Below are positions 43,320 through 52,362 of a stretch of 64,000 nt of DNA, one piece after another (the stretch's first letter is position 1; every line of letters starts with the position of its first letter). The translations under genes were made by a program, and so were the position numbers. Below the pieces are notes generated by a model. The model worked only from the letters and a program-made list of their open reading frames with translations. It ran no database searches and was not told where the DNA came from. This DNA is from Exiguobacterium sp018617385 (GTDB taxonomy: Bacteria; Bacillota; Bacilli; Exiguobacteriales; Exiguobacteriaceae). The stretch spans positions 248,001-312,000 of the forward strand of contig NZ_JACSKA010000003.1 in NCBI RefSeq assembly GCF_018617385.1, given 5' to 3'.

Positions 43320-44411
43320 ATGGAACGACTCATCATTCATGTGGACATGGACGCATTTTATGCCTCTGTCGAACAGCGTGACCGTCCTAACTTACGAGGA
43401 AAGCCCGTCATCGTAGGAGGCCCACCCCACAGCCGTGGGGTCGTTGCGACATGTTCCTATGAGGCGAGGAAATACGGCGTACACAGCGCGATGTCATCAC
43501 GTCGCGCTTTTGCCTTGTGTCCCCATGCGACGTTTGTCAAACCACGGTTTCAGGCCTATCGACAAGTCAGCGCACAAGTGATGGAGATTTTTAAGTCCGT
43601 CACACCGCTCGTCGAACCACTCTCGCTCGATGAGGCTTATCTCGATGTGACGGAGAATTCGTTATTGAGCACATCTGGCCCCTTTATCGCCCGGTATATA
43701 TTAGGCGAAATTAAGCGTCGCACCGGTCTCACCGCGTCTGCCGGAGTCGCACCGTCAAAGTTTGTCGCGAAAATCGCTTCAGGATTTGAGAAACCAAATG
43801 GACTCACCGTCGTCCCGCTTGATGAAGTGGCAACCTTTCTCGCTCCCCTCTCCATCGAAGCCATGCATGGCGTCGGAAAAGTGACCGCTCAAACACTTTA
43901 TAAAAGTGGCTACCATACGATTGGTGACCTTCAACAAACTCGTCCCGAGCAACTGAAAGCCATCTTTGGACACGATCGCGGGCAACAACTGTATGAACTG
44001 GCACATGGACGCGATACGCGTCCTGTCGTGGCCACGCGGGAGCGTAAGTCGATTGGATCAGAAACGACGTTCGCATTTGATATCGATGACCCGGAAGAAG
44101 TGTTCGAACGGGTCATTCCGGAGATGGAGGACGTATTGCGTCAGCTCGATCGCCGCGACTTGAGCTGTCAAACGGTCACCATCAAAATAAAGACGAGCGA
44201 GTTTCAGGCTCGGAGTCATCAAATCAAATTAAACCACCCGACGCATGACCATGATGAGATTAGACGACTTGCCAGACGTCTTTTCGACGAGATGAACTTC
44301 ACCGAGCCCGTCCGCTTGATCGGACTGACCGTATCCGATTTGATTCCCCGAACTGAATCGACACGACAGCTGACATTCGACGAACTGACAAAACCTTCTC
44401 TTGAAGAATGA
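43320..44411 (+). CDS. dinB: DNA polymerase IV (Y-family)
   Basis: 363 residues. Catalytic motif HVDMDAFYASVEQ (first Asp pair), second acidic motif SLDEAYLDVT, helix-hairpin-helix VGKVTAQTLYKSGYHTIGDL, little finger in the last 120 residues. Translesion synthesis. Lacks a recognisable beta-clamp motif by eye at the very end (RQLTFDEL is a possible one). The FadR-like palindrome overlaps its stop codon. Confidence 0.94.
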   Translation: MERLIIHVDMDAFYASVEQRDRPNLRGKPVIVGGPPHSRGVVATCSYEARKYGVHSAMSSRRAFALCPHATFVKPRFQAYRQVSAQVMEIFKSVTPLVEPLSLDEAYLDVTENSLLSTSGPFIARYILGEIKRRTGLTASAGVAPSKFVAKIASGFEKPNGLTVVPLDEVATFLAPLSIEAMHGVGKVTAQTLYKSGYHTIGDLQQTRPEQLKAIFGHDRGQQLYELAHGRDTRPVVATRERKSIGSETTFAFDIDDPEEVFERVIPEMEDVLRQLDRRDLSCQTVTIKIKTSEFQARSHQIKLNHPTHDHDEIRRLARRLFDEMNFTEPVRLIGLTVSDLIPRTESTRQLTFDELTKPSLEE

Positions 44412-44424
44412 ATGACCATTCATT
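44407..44424. promoter_or_regulatory. FadR/TetR-type palindrome overlapping the dinB stop
   Basis: AATGAATG-AC-CATTCATT, perfect arms. Core TGAATGACCATTCA (44409-44422) is 12/14 identical to 25022-25035. It sits ahead of the small YhzD-like gene. Regulator inferred, not seen. Confidence 0.45.
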
Positions 44425-44450
44425 AAAATGAAGAAAAGGGGGTCGTGTGA

Positions 44451-44669
44451 ATGGAAACATACACGGTGACAGGATTTGAAAATGATGGCACGCTCGTATT
44501 GAATGAAATGTTCGAAGCGAGCGACGATCAGTCGGCCAAACAAAAAGGGCTCGACATGCTTCGTGCTGCTGGACATGAGCATAAAGGGGCTCGTATCGTA
44601 CGACGGGGGCAACTCATCTACTTCGAGCGTTGCAAATTACCGGGGAAACTGAAAGGGACGGCATCTTAA
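44451..44669 (+). CDS. Small YhzD-like protein
   Basis: 72 residues, behind AGGGGG. Pattern METYTVTGFENDGTLVLNEMFEASDDQSAKQKGLDMLRAAG, then RIVRRGQLIYFER, resembling YhzD-type small proteins of Bacilli. Compact alpha-beta fold likely. Function unknown; separate from dinB by 39 bases and probably co-transcribed unless the palindrome acts as an operator. Confidence 0.65.
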   Translation: METYTVTGFENDGTLVLNEMFEASDDQSAKQKGLDMLRAAGHEHKGARIVRRGQLIYFERCKLPGKLKGTAS

Positions 44670-44712
44670 CAAAAGTAGACCAGGACAATGATTGTCTTGG
44701 TCTACTTTTCAT
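44669..44712. terminator. Bidirectional terminator
   Basis: AAAAGTAGACCA (44671-44682) and TGGTCTACTTTT (44698-44709) with an inner ACAAT/ATTGT stem. Confidence 0.85.
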
Positions 44713-45203
44713 TCACCATATTTTTCATTCCACGCATCCTGCCATTCTTGAAGATCGGGGTGAATATCCTCAAGCGATTCTCCGCTCAAACTATATCCGT
44801 TCCCTGAACCTGATCCGTCTGTCACGGGGAATGATGTCCCGCCGATGACCTCTCCATCCACAATCATTACCGAGACAGCAGTCTGTCCTGCGGGAGATTG
44901 CTCACCAATCGGGTGATCTTTCACCGTAAAGTTTTCGTAGTAGATGGTCTTACCGACGTATTCATCCGGTGATACCGGTTGTAGTCCCCAAACGTTCCGT
45001 TCACGATCCTCTGCCAGTTCCTCTAAGCTTAAGGTACTCGTATGCTCGCCTTCATAAGAGACAATCGGGTACTGTTGTTCCTCGAGATACGCTTCGGCCA
45101 CCTGCCCGTTCTCCGTCATCTCCGGTTCTGATTCAGTTTCCATCTCTTTCCCACACGCAACAAGAAACAGGCAGAAGAATACAATCATCCATTTTTTCAT
45201 CAT
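44709..45203 (-). CDS. Lipoprotein of unknown function
   Basis: 164 residues. Signal peptide with basic start MMKKW and lipobox LVAC (Cys 17), then an acidic low-complexity linker (KEMETESEPEMTENG) and a beta-rich domain with Gly/Ser near the C-terminus (TSFPVTDGSGSGNGYSL). Anchored to the outer face of the membrane. No family recognised. Confidence 0.8.
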   Translation of the reverse strand: MMKKWMIVFFCLFLVACGKEMETESEPEMTENGQVAEAYLEEQQYPIVSYEGEHTSTLSLEELAEDRERNVWGLQPVSPDEYVGKTIYYENFTVKDHPIGEQSPAGQTAVSVMIVDGEVIGGTSFPVTDGSGSGNGYSLSGESLEDIHPDLQEWQDAWNEKYGE

Positions 45204-45263
45204 CGTCCCCCCCTTTCATCTCCTGATTCCTCTATTTTCGATACTTGTCCCCAAAAATCCTAT

Positions 45264-47039
45264 TCAAAATGGGAAGAGGATGAGAATCATCAGAATTCCT
45301 ATAATTCCCGTGATGAGTTGCAACGGCACACCGACTTTGACAAAATCCATAAATCGATAGTTGCCGATACTAAAGACCATCGCATTTGTCGGAGATCCGA
45401 ACGGGGTCATAAAAGCGAGTGACGCCGAGATGGCGACCGCAACGACGAATGGAACCGGACTGACAGACATCGATTCGGCGAGTGCAATCGCAAGGGGGAC
45501 GAACAAAATAGCGGTCGCTGTATTCGAGATGATTTGACTAAGAATCATGGTGGAGACGAATAAGACGACGAGTACCCAAGTGGGACCAAAGTCGGCAAAC
45601 GTCCTTTCAATCCATGCAACGACCCATGCCATGATTCCCGCCTTTTCAAGCGCTGTACCTACCGGGATCATGGCCGCAATCAAGACGAGCGAGGACCATT
45701 GAATGGATTGATAGGCGACGTCCATCTGTCGGACAGCTCCACTCAACACCATCGCTAGCGCAGCCAGCCATACGGCAACGGTCGGGTCGACCCATTCGAA
45801 CATGAACAGGAGCAACAACGTGAGCATGATGATTCCTGCTGCAAGCTGATGACGCCCGGATACGACTCGATTGGCTACCTCGGTCACCCGTTCATTCGAT
45901 AACAGGTCATGTGTCTCTCGCTCCATCCGCTCTAAATCATCCCATGTCCCTTGTACCATTAACATGTCCCCTTGTTTCAATGGCGTGTCTTTCAATCGCA
46001 CGTGTGCAATCTCTTCTTGTGGTCGGATGACTTTTAAGACATTGACATGAAACTGATTACGTAACTGACTCTCACTGATCCGCTTCCCGATTAGTCGACT
46101 CACCCCTGGGACCGTGAACAGGAGAACCCCTCCGGTTTGATCATCTACACGGGTGGCCTCAATCGGTTCAAATGGAATCTGTTCTTTTTCAGAAAAGTTC
46201 CGAACGTGCCGTTCCTCGCCGCTGACAAGTAATTCCCCGGGACGTAGTACGGTGTCCGCATGAGCCGTCTCATGATGGTGTCGTCCATGAACTCGTTCCT
46301 TCAAGACTATAACCCCTTCATGAGACCATGGAAGGTCACGTAACTGTTTCCCAATTAACGGATGACTCTTTGCAATCGACATCACATAGACGTTTGGACG
46401 CAATGGCTCACTCACCACCGTTTTCGACCACTGTTTCTCCCCACCTTGATCGAGTAAGCGGTTCCCGATTAGCCGGAAATAAATCAGTCCGATCACCATC
46501 ACGACCAGACCAATTGGAAACAATGAAAAGAATCCGAGCGGTTCATCTGTGATGCCACGGAGCGCTTCTGCCGCAACAAGATTGGGAGGAGTCCCAATCA
46601 GTGTCATCGTTCCACCAATGCTAGAAAAAAAGGCGAGTGGCATGAGATAAGAATCTGTAGACTGTTGGATTTTTCGTGCCATTACCATCACAACGGGAAT
46701 GAGCAAGGCGACGGTGCCCGTATTGGACATGACACTCGACAAGAGCGTCACCGTCAACATAAACAGGTAGAATAATCGCGTCGCACTCCCGCCCGCGTAT
46801 GGAATAAGTAAAGAAGCCAACCGTTCCGCCAGACCAGAATGAAACAATCCCGCTCCGACCACGAACAGTCCAGCAATCATCAAGACGACCGGATTGGAGA
46901 AACCAGCCATCGCCTCACCTGGCGTCAATTGCTGAGTGAGCACGAGGCAAACGAGTCCAATCAAGGCCACCACGTCCGCCCGTAACCATCCTGCTATAAA
47001 AAAGAAAATCATCCCTAAAAGGATTATCACCGTGATCAT
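45264..47039 (-). CDS. SLC13/DASS-family anion or dicarboxylate transporter with two TrkA-C domains
   Basis: 591 residues. Membrane segments at about 1-190 and 410-591, separated by a cytoplasmic part with two RCK-C/TrkA-C repeats (about 205-290 and 300-375, LIGKQLRDLPWSHEGV and LIGKRISESQLRNQF). Substrate motif SNTGTVALLIP and GTPPNLVAA near 120-150, with the repeat SNTATAILFVP and GSPTNAMV in the second half, as in Na+-coupled carboxylate/sulfate carriers. A cre-like site overlaps the promoter, favouring a carbon substrate. Monocistronic. Confidence 0.9.
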   Translation of the reverse strand: MITVIILLGMIFFFIAGWLRADVVALIGLVCLVLTQQLTPGEAMAGFSNPVVLMIAGLFVVGAGLFHSGLAERLASLLIPYAGGSATRLFYLFMLTVTLLSSVMSNTGTVALLIPVVMVMARKIQQSTDSYLMPLAFFSSIGGTMTLIGTPPNLVAAEALRGITDEPLGFFSLFPIGLVVMVIGLIYFRLIGNRLLDQGGEKQWSKTVVSEPLRPNVYVMSIAKSHPLIGKQLRDLPWSHEGVIVLKERVHGRHHHETAHADTVLRPGELLVSGEERHVRNFSEKEQIPFEPIEATRVDDQTGGVLLFTVPGVSRLIGKRISESQLRNQFHVNVLKVIRPQEEIAHVRLKDTPLKQGDMLMVQGTWDDLERMERETHDLLSNERVTEVANRVVSGRHQLAAGIIMLTLLLLFMFEWVDPTVAVWLAALAMVLSGAVRQMDVAYQSIQWSSLVLIAAMIPVGTALEKAGIMAWVVAWIERTFADFGPTWVLVVLFVSTMILSQIISNTATAILFVPLAIALAESMSVSPVPFVVAVAISASLAFMTPFGSPTNAMVFSIGNYRFMDFVKVGVPLQLITGIIGILMILILFPF

Positions 47040-47072
47040 GCTGATTCACCCTTTCACTATTGTCACAACTTC

Positions 47073-47102
47073 ATTATAACCCACTATATGTAAGCGCTTA
47101 CT
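47073..47102 (-). promoter_or_regulatory. Promoter and cre site of the SLC13 transporter
   Basis: TATAAT on minus at 47073-47078. TGTAAGCGCTTACT (47089-47102) is 13 of 14 to the cre consensus and overlaps the -35 position. Confidence 0.6.
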
Positions 47103-47127
47103 TCAAGCGTGTGACAATCTCATCAAC

Positions 47128-47158
47128 AAAAAAACGGATGGCTCAATAGCCATCCGCT
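47128..47158 (-). terminator. yheA terminator
   Basis: CGGATGGCT (47135-47143) and AGCCATCCG (47148-47156), T-run on minus. After the yheA stop at 47168. Confidence 0.85.
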
Positions 47159-47167
47159 CATCATTTC

Positions 47168-47539
47168 TTATTGAACTTCGTTTTCGTTCACCATCGGCGC
47201 GTAAAGCTCCTCAAGTGGTTTCATGATGATTTTCGTCACTTCTGTGACGAGTTGGTGCATGCGTTGCTCTTCTTGCATGAGCTCCATGATCAATTCGTTC
47301 TGTTGAACGTTCATCATTTTCGTTTGCGCATCCATCATTTCCTGCTCAGAGATTTCCTCTCCTTGCATCTGCTTTTGTTGAAGCGTCATTTGGATGTTAC
47401 GGAAGTCAGCGAACAACTGGTTCGCTTCCGCATCCGCATTGACACGATCGTATAAAGAAGAGAGTGTTGTGAACTCTTCAGAATCGCGAAGTGCTTTCTC
47501 CAATTGGTAAGCTTGGTCGTACAAGTTTGTTTGTGACAT
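47168..47539 (-). CDS. yheA: YheA (YlbF/YmcA-family) protein
   Basis: 123 residues, helical, with the YlbF-family pattern LYDQAYQLEKALRDSEEF, LFADFRNIQMTLQQKQMQGEEIS and Gln/Met-rich helix. The family includes the RNase Y-specificity factors YlbF/YmcA, but YheA's own role is not settled. Neighbour of yheB as in Bacillus. Confidence 0.9.
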   Translation of the reverse strand: MSQTNLYDQAYQLEKALRDSEEFTTLSSLYDRVNADAEANQLFADFRNIQMTLQQKQMQGEEISEQEMMDAQTKMMNVQQNELIMELMQEEQRMHQLVTEVTKIIMKPLEELYAPMVNENEVQ

Positions 47540-47574
47540 GTAACGTCCTCCTAAATGCTATTAGGGTTAAGCCA

Positions 47575-48693
47575 TCACAAGATGGCAATCAACCCTTGAA
47601 TCAACCCAATCATACCACCTAACAGCGCACCAAGCCATGTTATTGCCCGGAACTCTCGTTTCGAGATCGATAAGACGATCTCTTCGAGGTACGACGTGTC
47701 GAGTGATTGGACCTGCTCTTGCACAATCTTATCAATCTTCAATCGGTCCATGATCGTCTCCATTTGCTTCGTGAAGCGCTCAATGACAAGCGTGACACCT
47801 TGTGGAACGAGTTCGTCGACAATGCGGGATTCGACGGACTGTGTATACGACGAGACCGGACGATCCAATAATTGTCCGATTGGCAAACGAGATACGACTT
47901 GGTCTGTGATGCCATCGATGAGTCGTGCTTCGAGTCGGTCATCGATCAGTGTATCGACCGTCTTCTCACTGAATCGCTCAAATTCACGCGTGATCATCGT
48001 CGTCATTCCGTCACGGGTCGATTGACCACGTAAGATGTTGACGATTTCAGGTCGAACCATCTCGACAAAGTTCATGTTTTGAATGAACCCTGCGATAAAT
48101 CCGAGACGACGCTGGACGAACGAGTCAACCATGTGACGAAGTTGCGCCTCACCTTCAGGAGAATAGAAATATTCCTCTGATTTGACGAGAAGCGCCTCTA
48201 CGACTTCAGGAATGACCACTCGTACACGGTCCATCCCTTCTTCTCCAAGTAACTCAAACAGCTTTCGTTCTTTCACTTCAGCCATGACGTTCGATAGCTC
48301 GTCACGTAGTTTTTCATCTGCTAGCGTGAGGAATCGTGCCTCTGCGTTCGGATAGAGGGGTTCCAATAGCTCGCGAACCGTCTTATCCGAGCGTAACATC
48401 GTCTGGACCTCTTGTTGCGCAAAGTGCGTAATATGCGTCGTCACTTGGTCATCTAGCAATCGCTTCCGCATACCCTCTGGTGTCAATAAATGTTTGACGA
48501 CCGTCTTCCCTAAACTAGATGCCAGTTCATCTCGACGTTTCGGAATAAGTCCTGGTGTAAAAGGAATCCGGAATGAACCGATGTATTTCGGTTCGTGTGG
48601 TCGGAACAACATCTTGATGGCGAGAAAGTTGGTCACGCCCCCGATGGTCGCCCCGATCAATATCATGAGTAAAATCTTTAATAACCCGTCCAA
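47575..48693 (-). CDS. yheB: YheB, DUF445 membrane protein
   Basis: 372 residues from TTG 48691-48693, behind GGAGG and 7 bases (B. subtilis: 377). The extra 48 residues of the longer frame lack a site. N-terminal membrane segment GATIGGVTNFLAIKMLFRPHEP, conserved PFTPGLIPKRRDELASSLG, long helical middle, C-terminal membrane segment. It may be peripheral to the membrane with a coat-like role; function unproven. Confidence 0.9.
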   Translation of the reverse strand: MDGLLKILLMILIGATIGGVTNFLAIKMLFRPHEPKYIGSFRIPFTPGLIPKRRDELASSLGKTVVKHLLTPEGMRKRLLDDQVTTHITHFAQQEVQTMLRSDKTVRELLEPLYPNAEARFLTLADEKLRDELSNVMAEVKERKLFELLGEEGMDRVRVVIPEVVEALLVKSEEYFYSPEGEAQLRHMVDSFVQRRLGFIAGFIQNMNFVEMVRPEIVNILRGQSTRDGMTTMITREFERFSEKTVDTLIDDRLEARLIDGITDQVVSRLPIGQLLDRPVSSYTQSVESRIVDELVPQGVTLVIERFTKQMETIMDRLKIDKIVQEQVQSLDTSYLEEIVLSISKREFRAITWLGALLGGMIGLIQGLIAIL

Positions 48694-48744
48694 ACTGCAA
48701 GCCTCCGATCTGAAATATGATACATTGTTGTTGAGGTGATAGTA

Positions 48745-49587
48745 TTGAATACGTTTGATCGTATTAAATCGATTTTTCCGACTGCTGTCCATCGGTCGGA
48801 AGATGCATCTGGTGACCTTGATTGGTTCGAGACGCAAGATGGTACCCTATTTGGACTCCCCGCTTTCGAACTGAGCGAACGCGAACAAAAGCTGTTGGCG
48901 CTGTGGGCGACGCCAATCCTTCAATCTGATCCCCATCAGCGAAAATGGCAAGCAACCCTTCAAGATGAGACGTTTCGTTTTGAGCAACCGTTTCGGCTCA
49001 TCTCTCTTTCTCTCCAAGAAGCGGAAGAAGAAGCGTTCGAATCCTTCGTTAGTATCGTCCGTGACTTTATGCCGCATGCCGAGGTCATCTTGATGTCGAC
49101 ACGACATATCGAGCTGATTGAACAAAATCCATTCGTCGATCTTCAGGAGTTTGAGGACGTATTGCGCGCAATTGCGAGTGACTGTTTCATCGAGGCACAT
49201 GCGATCTATAGCGAACGTCCGCAAGGCTCGCTCGCCCATGTGTATCGTCAACATCAATTACTCATGCCATACGCACGTATGTCTACTAAAACTTACCCTG
49301 CTAGTCAATTATTATACCATTATTTACTACAACAGCAGGACTTAAAAGAACGGATGCATATCACTGCCCCGTTAATGCAAATGCTCGATTTATCGACGAT
49401 TGAATTATTAGAGGCGTTGTTTCGTCACTCGTTGAATGTCTCGCATACCGCCAAAGCACTGTTCATGCATCGAAACACGCTAAATTATCGGCTCGATCGC
49501 CTATTCGAGACGACGGGTTACGATGCTCGAACGTTCTATGACGCCAGCCTTCTTCAACTCATGGTCATGTTGCACAAATCCGATTGA
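48745..49587 (+). CDS. PucR/CdaR-type transcriptional regulator
   Basis: 280 residues from TTG 48745-48747, behind GAGGTGATAG. The last about 60 residues form the PucR C-terminal helix-turn-helix (LEALFRHSLNVSHTAKALFMHRNTLNYRLDRLFETTG). The first 200 residues are a sensor domain I cannot name. It precedes msmX and diverges from yheB, so control of neighbouring sugar genes is conceivable but unshown. Confidence 0.8.
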   Translation: MNTFDRIKSIFPTAVHRSEDASGDLDWFETQDGTLFGLPAFELSEREQKLLALWATPILQSDPHQRKWQATLQDETFRFEQPFRLISLSLQEAEEEAFESFVSIVRDFMPHAEVILMSTRHIELIEQNPFVDLQEFEDVLRAIASDCFIEAHAIYSERPQGSLAHVYRQHQLLMPYARMSTKTYPASQLLYHYLLQQQDLKERMHITAPLMQMLDLSTIELLEALFRHSLNVSHTAKALFMHRNTLNYRLDRLFETTGYDARTFYDASLLQLMVMLHKSD

Positions 49588-49616
49588 CGGTTTTTGTGCA
49601 ACTTGTCCATATTCAA

Positions 49617-49659
49617 TGCAAGCGGTTTCATCATATAATCGTTCTTGTAAGCGCTATTA
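49617..49659 (+). promoter_or_regulatory. msmX promoter region with two cre-like sites
   Basis: TGCAAGCGGTTTCA (49617-49630, 13/14 to cre), then TATAAT (49634-49639), then TGTAAGCGCTATTA (49646-49659, 13/14). CcpA control of a sugar-import ATPase fits. Confidence 0.6.
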
Positions 49660-49691
49660 TATACACATAGATTCTTTAGGAGGCTAACGAC

Positions 49692-50789
49692 ATGGCAGAA
49701 ATTCGTTTAGAACACATTGATAAAATTTACGATGGTGGCGTAAAAGCCGTCAGCGATTTCAACTTGCATATCAAAGACCGTGAGTTCATCGTCTTCGTCG
49801 GACCGTCTGGTTGCGGAAAATCGACGACACTTCGTATGATCGCAGGACTTGAAGAGATTTCAAACGGTGACTTTATCATTGACGGGAAACGAATGAACGA
49901 TGTCGCTCCTAAAGATCGTGATATCGCCATGGTCTTCCAAAACTACGCACTTTATCCGCATATGAGCGTCTACGACAACATGGCGTTCGGGTTGAAGCTC
50001 CGTAAGTTCCCGAAAGACGAAATCGATCGTCGCGTAAAAGACGCTGCCCGCATTCTCGGTTTGGAAGAATACCTCGAGCGTAAACCAAAAGCGCTCTCAG
50101 GTGGACAACGTCAGCGTGTTGCCATCGGTCGTGCGATCGTCCGTGACGCAAAAGTCTTCTTGATGGATGAGCCACTCTCAAACTTGGATGCGAAACTCCG
50201 TGTACAAATGCGTAAAGAGATCATTCAACTCCACAACCGCTTGGATACAACGACGATTTACGTTACCCATGACCAAACGGAAGCGATGACACTCGCTACA
50301 CGGATCGTCATCTTGAAAGACGGAATCATTCAACAAGTCGGTTCGCCGAAAGAAGTATATGATCATCCAGACAACATCTTCGTCGCCGGCTTCATCGGTT
50401 CACCATCGATGAACTTCTTCCGCGGTACACTCGCAGAAGGCAAATTCATCACGAACGGTGAAGAAGTCAACGTACCAGAAGGAAAAATGAAGACGCTTCG
50501 TGATCGTGGCTATGTCGGAAAAGAGCTTGTCCTCGGAATTCGTCCGGAATCAATCCACGATGAGCCAATCTACATCGACTCACCAACGACACACACGTTC
50601 AAAGCGCACATCGATGTCGCTGAGCTCATGGGGTCTGAGTCTTACCTCTACGCTGAACTCGGTGGACAACAGTTCACAGCACGCGTTGACGGTCGCTCGA
50701 ACATCCACATGGGTGACGATGTCGAACTCGCACTCGATATGACAAAAGCACACTTCTTCGACGGAGAAACTGAAGCAGTCATCCGTTAA
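49692..50789 (+). CDS. msmX: Multi-sugar ABC import ATPase MsmX
   Basis: 365 residues, exactly the B. subtilis MsmX length. Walker A GPSGCGKST, signature ALSGGQRQRV, Walker B VFLMDEPLSNLD, then the C-terminal TOBE/OB domain that docks regulators. MsmX energises several sugar importers, and no permease is next to it here, which is normal for a shared ATPase. AGGAGG site; cre-like sites upstream. Confidence 0.94.
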   Translation: MAEIRLEHIDKIYDGGVKAVSDFNLHIKDREFIVFVGPSGCGKSTTLRMIAGLEEISNGDFIIDGKRMNDVAPKDRDIAMVFQNYALYPHMSVYDNMAFGLKLRKFPKDEIDRRVKDAARILGLEEYLERKPKALSGGQRQRVAIGRAIVRDAKVFLMDEPLSNLDAKLRVQMRKEIIQLHNRLDTTTIYVTHDQTEAMTLATRIVILKDGIIQQVGSPKEVYDHPDNIFVAGFIGSPSMNFFRGTLAEGKFITNGEEVNVPEGKMKTLRDRGYVGKELVLGIRPESIHDEPIYIDSPTTHTFKAHIDVAELMGSESYLYAELGGQQFTARVDGRSNIHMGDDVELALDMTKAHFFDGETEAVIR

Positions 50790-50796
50790 GGTATAC

Positions 50797-50830
50797 AAAA
50801 AACCTCGATTCGTCTGAATCGAGGTTTTTC
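50797..50830. terminator. Bidirectional terminator
   Basis: AAAACCTCGATTC (50799-50811) and GAATCGAGGTTTTT (50816-50829). It serves msmX and the minus-strand permease ending at 50831. Confidence 0.88.
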
Positions 50831-51481
50831 TTATCGAATCGCGTAACGCTGTTCGAGTTTGTGTTGACCGGCTTGGATCAAGGTCGATAAAATCCAGTAA
50901 ATCGACGCCGAGAACAAGAGCAACGGCATGACTAAATATGTCGTTGCCGCAATTTGGTCAGACACGTACGTTAACTCCTGAACCGCGATGACCGAACCGA
51001 GTGACGTTGACTTGATGATGTCGATGACCGAGTTCGAGACAGGTGGGATGGCACGTGAGAGCGCCTGCGGGAAAATGATGTCTTTGAAGCGTTTCATTTT
51101 CGGAATACCGAGCGCGACACTCGCCTCCACTTGTCCTTTGTCGACCGAGTTGATGGCTGCTCGGAACGCCTCTGAGATATAGGCAGCGAAATGGAAGCCT
51201 AATCCAAAGATGAGCGCCTGCATCCCACTGAGTTGAACGAACCCGGTGAGCCCAACATATAAGATCAACAACTGAAGTAAGAGCGGTGTTCCACGGAAGA
51301 ACGAAATGTACGTCCGTGTGAACAACCGTACGATTTTAATCGGACTACTATGAAGTAAAGCGATGATCAGACCGAGCGCCAAGGCGAGAAGAATCGACAG
51401 GACACTGGCGATCAACGTGAGCTGGACGGCTTCAAGATAGACCGAGCGGTTATCTATGACGGTCGTGATCAGTTCATTCAT
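50831..51481 (-). CDS. Polar amino-acid ABC transporter permease
   Basis: 216 residues, five membrane segments, HisM/GlnP family, with the ATPase-contact motif in EAFRAAINSVDKGQVEASVALGIPKMKRFKDIIFPQA. 4-base overlap (ATGA) with the upstream binding-protein gene. No ATPase gene adjoins. Confidence 0.9.
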   Translation of the reverse strand: MNELITTVIDNRSVYLEAVQLTLIASVLSILLALALGLIIALLHSSPIKIVRLFTRTYISFFRGTPLLLQLLILYVGLTGFVQLSGMQALIFGLGFHFAAYISEAFRAAINSVDKGQVEASVALGIPKMKRFKDIIFPQALSRAIPPVSNSVIDIIKSTSLGSVIAVQELTYVSDQIAATTYLVMPLLLFSASIYWILSTLIQAGQHKLEQRYAIR

Positions 51482-52236
51482 TGACTGATATCCTCACCGA
51501 AGTACTTCTCACCGATTTCTTTCATCGTGCCGTCTTCTTTCATCTCTGCGAGCGCATCGTTCAACTTGTCTAGCACGTCGCTATCTTGACGTGTCATGAA
51601 TCCAGCTTCACTTGTATTGAAGATGTCACCGACTGCTTTGACGTCATAGCCTGTTTTTTCGAGTTCCGTCAAGATGAAGAGACGGTCGTTGAGGGCCGCG
51701 TCCAAACGACCCACTTCGAGGTCTTGAAGGACTTGGTTCGCCCCTTTATAAAACTTGACTTCAGCGCCAGCTTCTTCAGCCATTTGCGCATAGACCGAAC
51801 CTTGTGTCGATCCGACTACTTTTCCATCGAGGTCGTCAATGCCTTGGATGTCATTGTTGTCTGAACCGACGATGACTTGAGCTCCTGACACAGCATACGG
51901 GTCAGAGAACGCATATTTCTCTTCACGCTCAGGCGTGATGCTCATTTGGTTAGCAATCATATCGATACGCTCAGCATCGAGTGCTGGGACAAGTCCTTTG
52001 AAGTCCATTGCTTCGTATTCCACTTTGTAACCGGCACGTTCTGCCGCTTCGTTCAAGACGTCGATATCATATCCCATCAATTCACCTTTTTCTTTGTACG
52101 TGAATGGTGGGTATGTCGCCTCTGTTCCGACCGTGATGACCGCTTCGTCCGCTCCACTGTCTGTTTCGTTACCGCAAGCTGCAAGAAGCCCGACTGAAGC
52201 TCCGATTGCGAGTACGCTCGTTAATGTCTTTTTCAT
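51478..52236 (-). CDS. Amino-acid-binding lipoprotein
   Basis: 252 residues. Signal peptide and lipobox LAAC (Cys 21). Family 3 solute-binding protein: TVGTEATYPPFTYKEKGELMGYDIDVLNEAAERAG, with the ligand residues region DAERIDMIANQMSITPERE. Likely binds Gln, Cys or a related polar amino acid. First gene of a two-gene operon whose ATPase is missing. Confidence 0.93.
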   Translation of the reverse strand: MKKTLTSVLAIGASVGLLAACGNETDSGADEAVITVGTEATYPPFTYKEKGELMGYDIDVLNEAAERAGYKVEYEAMDFKGLVPALDAERIDMIANQMSITPEREEKYAFSDPYAVSGAQVIVGSDNNDIQGIDDLDGKVVGSTQGSVYAQMAEEAGAEVKFYKGANQVLQDLEVGRLDAALNDRLFILTELEKTGYDVKAVGDIFNTSEAGFMTRQDSDVLDKLNDALAEMKEDGTMKEIGEKYFGEDISQ

Positions 52237-52327
52237 AATGATTCCGCCTTTCCTATAATCCTTATATGATTACACGGTTTTAAACAATATCCTCATCATA
52301 CTGGCGCGATGTCTTCATGTCAAACAA

Positions 52328-52358
52328 AAAACATCACCCTATTTCTAGAGTGATGTTC
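52328..52358 (-). terminator. pgcA terminator
   Basis: AACATCAC (52330-52337) and GTGATGTT (52350-52357); T-run on minus after the stop at 52363. Confidence 0.78.
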
Positions 52359-52362
52359 TTCA

